A stretch of 6,649 nucleotides of DNA from Chthoniobacterales bacterium (GTDB lineage Bacteria > Verrucomicrobiota > Verrucomicrobiia > Chthoniobacterales > UBA10450). Position 1 is the stretch's first letter, and every line of letters starts with the position of its first letter. The notes under the pieces are model-generated. The model was not told the DNA's origin. It was given only the letters and a program-made list of their open reading frames with translations, and did not search any database. The stretch spans positions 1-6,649 of the forward strand of contig JACCZO010000167.1 in assembly GCA_013695925.1 (NCBI GenBank). The letters run 5' to 3'. Both the position numbers and the translations under genes were made by a program. This document shows, in pieces, positions 6,001 through 6,649 of this stretch.

Positions 6001-6190
6001 CCAGCACGCGCCCAACGAAGGCAACCCAAACGGCCTGACCAAGGGCCGCACCCACGCCGAACGGGTCAGCGAAGCTCTGGGCAACATGTTCATGGATATC
6101 ACCTGTTCTCATTGCGGGAGCAACAAAGTCATCCGGGCCGGCGCCTGCGGCGTCTGCACCGAGTGCGGCACGAGCCAGGGATGCAGCTAG
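3005..6190 (+). CDS. nrdJ: Adenosylcobalamin-dependent class II ribonucleotide reductase
   Basis: This 1061-residue enzyme reduces ribonucleotides to deoxyribonucleotides in the cytoplasm. It uses a thiyl radical generated from coenzyme B12, so it needs no oxygen and no NrdB partner. Visible hallmarks are Cys206 (SACFIQSV) and Cys423 (NTACNLASLNL) as the redox pair, and the active-site NPCSE motif with Asn410, Cys412 and Glu414. Others are the phosphate-binding PTGTIS at 608-613, a TSCPD domain (about 852-950), and a C-terminal zinc-ribbon-like tail with cysteines 1034, 1037, 1048, 1051, 1054 and 1060. A short charged helical linker (about 815-840) precedes the TSCPD domain. The first 33 residues are strongly basic and outside the conserved core. 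The ATG at 3005 lacks a Shine-Dalgarno, but no better start precedes the conserved region. Residues 680-708 are an extra loop encoded mostly by a palindromic repeat. All catalytic residues remain, so the enzyme is probably active. Confidence 0.97.
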   Translation: MIQLKPGLQPNTLAKNRKSLSRRPKSTRKKKRGLRFERVFSDAKVGPFEQLEWEHRTAEITDDSAKVIFKQEDIEVPKNWSPLATKIAVSKYFYGDIANGTDPHKGGRETSVRQLIHRVTRTITDCGMADGYFADAKTAETFYDELTWLCANQYGAFNSPVWFNVGLHHQYGIGKDAGEGNYFYNRETGEAERAATQYEYPQGSACFIQSVEDTMEDIMELAMSEAMLFKYGSGTGTDLSSLRSTREKLSGGGKPSGPLSFLKVYDQVANVVKSGGKTRRAAKMNTLKDWHPDIEEFIDAKQKEEKKAWALIEQGYDGSYNGDAYGSVMYQNENLSVRVSDEFMNAAVEDREWWTRRVRDGSPCERKEARTLLRKIAEGTHICGDPGMQFDTTIHKWHTCKGTGRQNSTNPCSEYLFLDNTACNLASLNLMKFKNEDGTFAVDRFKAAVRVFITAQEIIVDNASYPIKEIAENSHIFRTLGLGYANLGSLIMSYGYGYDSVEGRALCGAITAIMTGEAYAESARMAAGMGPFPGYRDARASGVPKPVAKDNVAPMLEVMEQHRCAVNEIPANQEFGYLKEEAARVWDEAVDLGRQHGYRNAQVTVLAPTGTISFLMDCDTTGIEPDIALVKYKLLAGGGMLKIVNQTVTPALEKLGYNSEAIERIIAHIDEHDTIEDVPVAGVADPGRADAQAGPKPTGDSVPGYKSSGLKPEHISIFDCAFRPYKGERSLGYMAHLRMMAAAQPFLSGAISKTVNMPETATVDQIMNTYIEGWRLGLKAIAIYRDGSKRSAPLNTRKTKDMGGSADGAVRTDREQLEARIVELDEEIAQLRVQLDQPTRHRMSDTRMSLTHKFEIAGHEGYITVGLYEDGQPGELFIQMSKEGSTIGGLMDTVATLTSMALQYGVPLESLVKKFAYQRFEPSGFTKNPDIRNASSITDYVFRWLGCQFIKGYKEATSPSRSHPELPLKEIADMEKKAVNRPVADLSRTGEKELIDVITQHAPNEGNPNGLTKGRTHAERVSEALGNMFMDITCSHCGSNKVIRAGACGVCTECGTSQGCS
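5041..5120. repeat. In-frame palindromic repeat element inside nrdJ
   Basis: This is an 80-bp element with 25-bp terminal inverted repeats (5041-5065 and 5096-5120) that match at 23 positions. Both outer ends read TGTAGCCGGGG inward. Each arm is also a hairpin: CCGGGGTC-GCT-GACCCCGG on the left and CCGGGGAC-AGC-GTCCCCGG on the right. The two mismatches between arms are the two members of one base pair, so each hairpin stays perfect. A 30-base centre (5066-5095) separates them. It is read through in frame and encodes most of NrdJ residues 680-708 (Pro-, Gly- and Ala-rich). Family members normally run straight from a TIEDVP-like to a GLKPEH-like sequence here. It resembles Rickettsia palindromic elements and REP-type repeats in behaviour. 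Its actual family is unknown to me. Confidence 0.8.
5124..5144. repeat. 7-bp hairpin next to the nrdJ element
   Basis: GCTCCGG (5124-5130) and CCGGAGC (5138-5144) form a perfect 7-bp stem with a 7-nt loop, four bases after the palindromic element. Its right half encodes conserved NrdJ residues (KPEH), so the symmetry may be partly chance. It could also mark the original target site of the insertion. Confidence 0.35.
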
Positions 6191-6221
6191 GGCAGAGAGA
6201 AACGGCGTCGTAGTTTCAGAG

Positions 6222-6577
6222 ATGACCGAGGAATCGCTCGGCCCCGCTCCAAAAGTATTTATCTCATACCGTTGGACGTCGCCGGCATTTTGTCACCCGT
6301 GCAAATGGATCGATTTCAGCACGCCTGAGAAGGTTAACGACAACTGGGAACAACTACTCAGAGCACTTTACGGCAAGCCTTTGCATGCGAAGCCCGCGCC
6401 TGGCAAACCGCCTTATTTGTCAGAAAGTGAGCAGCAAGCAGCTCTTCCGACTCTCGGAAAATATGCTGCCCTAAAGCAAGCGATTCTCAAAAGCAAACCG
6501 AGTGTCGCGCTTTGTCGTCAGGATTTTTTAATTCTGCTCTCGGATATGTAGATTCTCTAAGCTTAGAGGGCGTCTAA
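6222..6577 (+). pseudogene. Decayed TIR-domain protein gene
   Basis: The frame opens MTEESLGPAPKVFISYRW, a typical first beta strand of a bacterial TIR domain (often an NAD-cleaving defence domain). Within about ten residues it jumps to KWIDFSTPEKVNDNWEQLL, then ALYGKPLHAKP. In intact relatives I recall, that segment lies just after the TIR domain, so about a hundred or more residues of the domain core appear deleted in frame. The catalytic part would be gone. The tail is frameshifted too: the reading frame stops at 6549-6551. Adding one base after TTA at 6530 would instead give DFLDSALGYVDSL and run to a TAA at 6575-6577. The deleted base adjoins a six-T run. Base composition is visibly less GC-rich than nrdJ, consistent with acquired DNA. 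It starts 31 bp after nrdJ, with only a weak ribosome-binding site. A short functional protein is possible but less likely. Confidence 0.7.
6555..6568. repeat. 14-bp perfect palindrome CTCTAAGCTTAGAG
   Basis: The sequence is its own reverse complement. It lies at the decayed 3' end of the TIR gene. As RNA it would form at best a 5-bp stem with a 4-nt loop, and no T-run follows on either strand, so it is not an intrinsic terminator. In the repaired reading frame it would simply encode the last residues. Confidence 0.4.
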
Positions 6578-6598
6578 AAAAGGCGGAGCGGCAGCGGA

Positions 6599-6644
6599 AG
6601 TCGGGCATCTTGCCTGACTCGGCCGACGGGCTTCCAGCCCGTCG
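6599..6644. repeat. Tandem pair of 9-bp, 3-nt-loop hairpins
   Basis: Hairpin A is AGTCGGGCA-TCT-TGCCTGACT (6599-6619), fully paired with one G-T wobble. Hairpin B is CGACGGGCT-TCC-AGCCCGTCG (6624-6644), a perfect 9-bp stem. Only four bases separate them. No T-run follows inside the window, although the edge is 5 bases away. The twin-hairpin, three-base-loop build matches the two arms of the element in nrdJ, although the sequence differs. It looks like a dispersed intergenic palindromic repeat. It may extend beyond the window. Confidence 0.65.
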
Positions 6645-6649
6645 CATCG

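Noticed and set aside
6555..6580. Intrinsic terminator at the 14-bp palindrome followed by an A-run
   Set aside because: The run after the palindrome on the plus strand is A, not T, and on the minus strand the A/T run precedes the palindrome instead of following it.

Overview
This is a GC-rich bacterial window. Gene content and sequence style suggest a soil-type member of Verrucomicrobiota (PVC group); this rests on overall resemblance, not on a search. It carries five protein-coding loci that can be identified or described, one tRNA and several palindromic repeats. One further gene enters from the left edge and is too short to identify.

Layout. 1-98 is the 3' end of an unrecognised plus-strand gene. 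99-282 is a spacer with a 9-bp inverted repeat. 283-1116 (+) encodes a cyclic-nucleotide-binding domain fused to a two-helix DUF1003 membrane domain. Three bases further on, converging on it, is a tRNA-Ser(CGA) gene (1120-1211, minus). 1280-2689 (minus) is a two-gene operon: a DUF1326 protein with a CxCxxxCxC motif, then a polytopic DUF2182 membrane protein. 2690-3004 is a divergent intergenic region holding a strong ribosome-binding site for DUF1326 and an 8-bp dyad upstream of the next gene. 3005-6190 (+) is a full-length adenosylcobalamin-dependent (class II) ribonucleotide reductase, nrdJ. 6222-6577 (+) is a decayed TIR-domain gene with a large internal deletion and a one-base frameshift. 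The window ends in two tandem short-loop hairpins.

How the genes relate. nrdJ is housekeeping: it makes deoxyribonucleotides independently of oxygen, given vitamin B12. The DUF1326/DUF2182 pair is a conserved but poorly understood membrane module with cysteine motifs that suggest metal or redox chemistry. The cNMP-DUF1003 protein looks like a ligand-gated membrane protein of unknown output. I see no evidence that these loci form one system.

The most interesting signal is inside nrdJ. An 80-bp palindromic element (5041-5120) with 25-bp near-perfect terminal inverted repeats sits in frame at a loop and adds about 29 residues that the family normally lacks. Each arm is itself a hairpin with a 3-nt loop, and the two differences between arms are compensatory. 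The hairpin pair at 6599-6644 has the same build, which suggests a genome-wide family of mobile or structure-selected palindromes. I did not find a convincing new multi-gene system.
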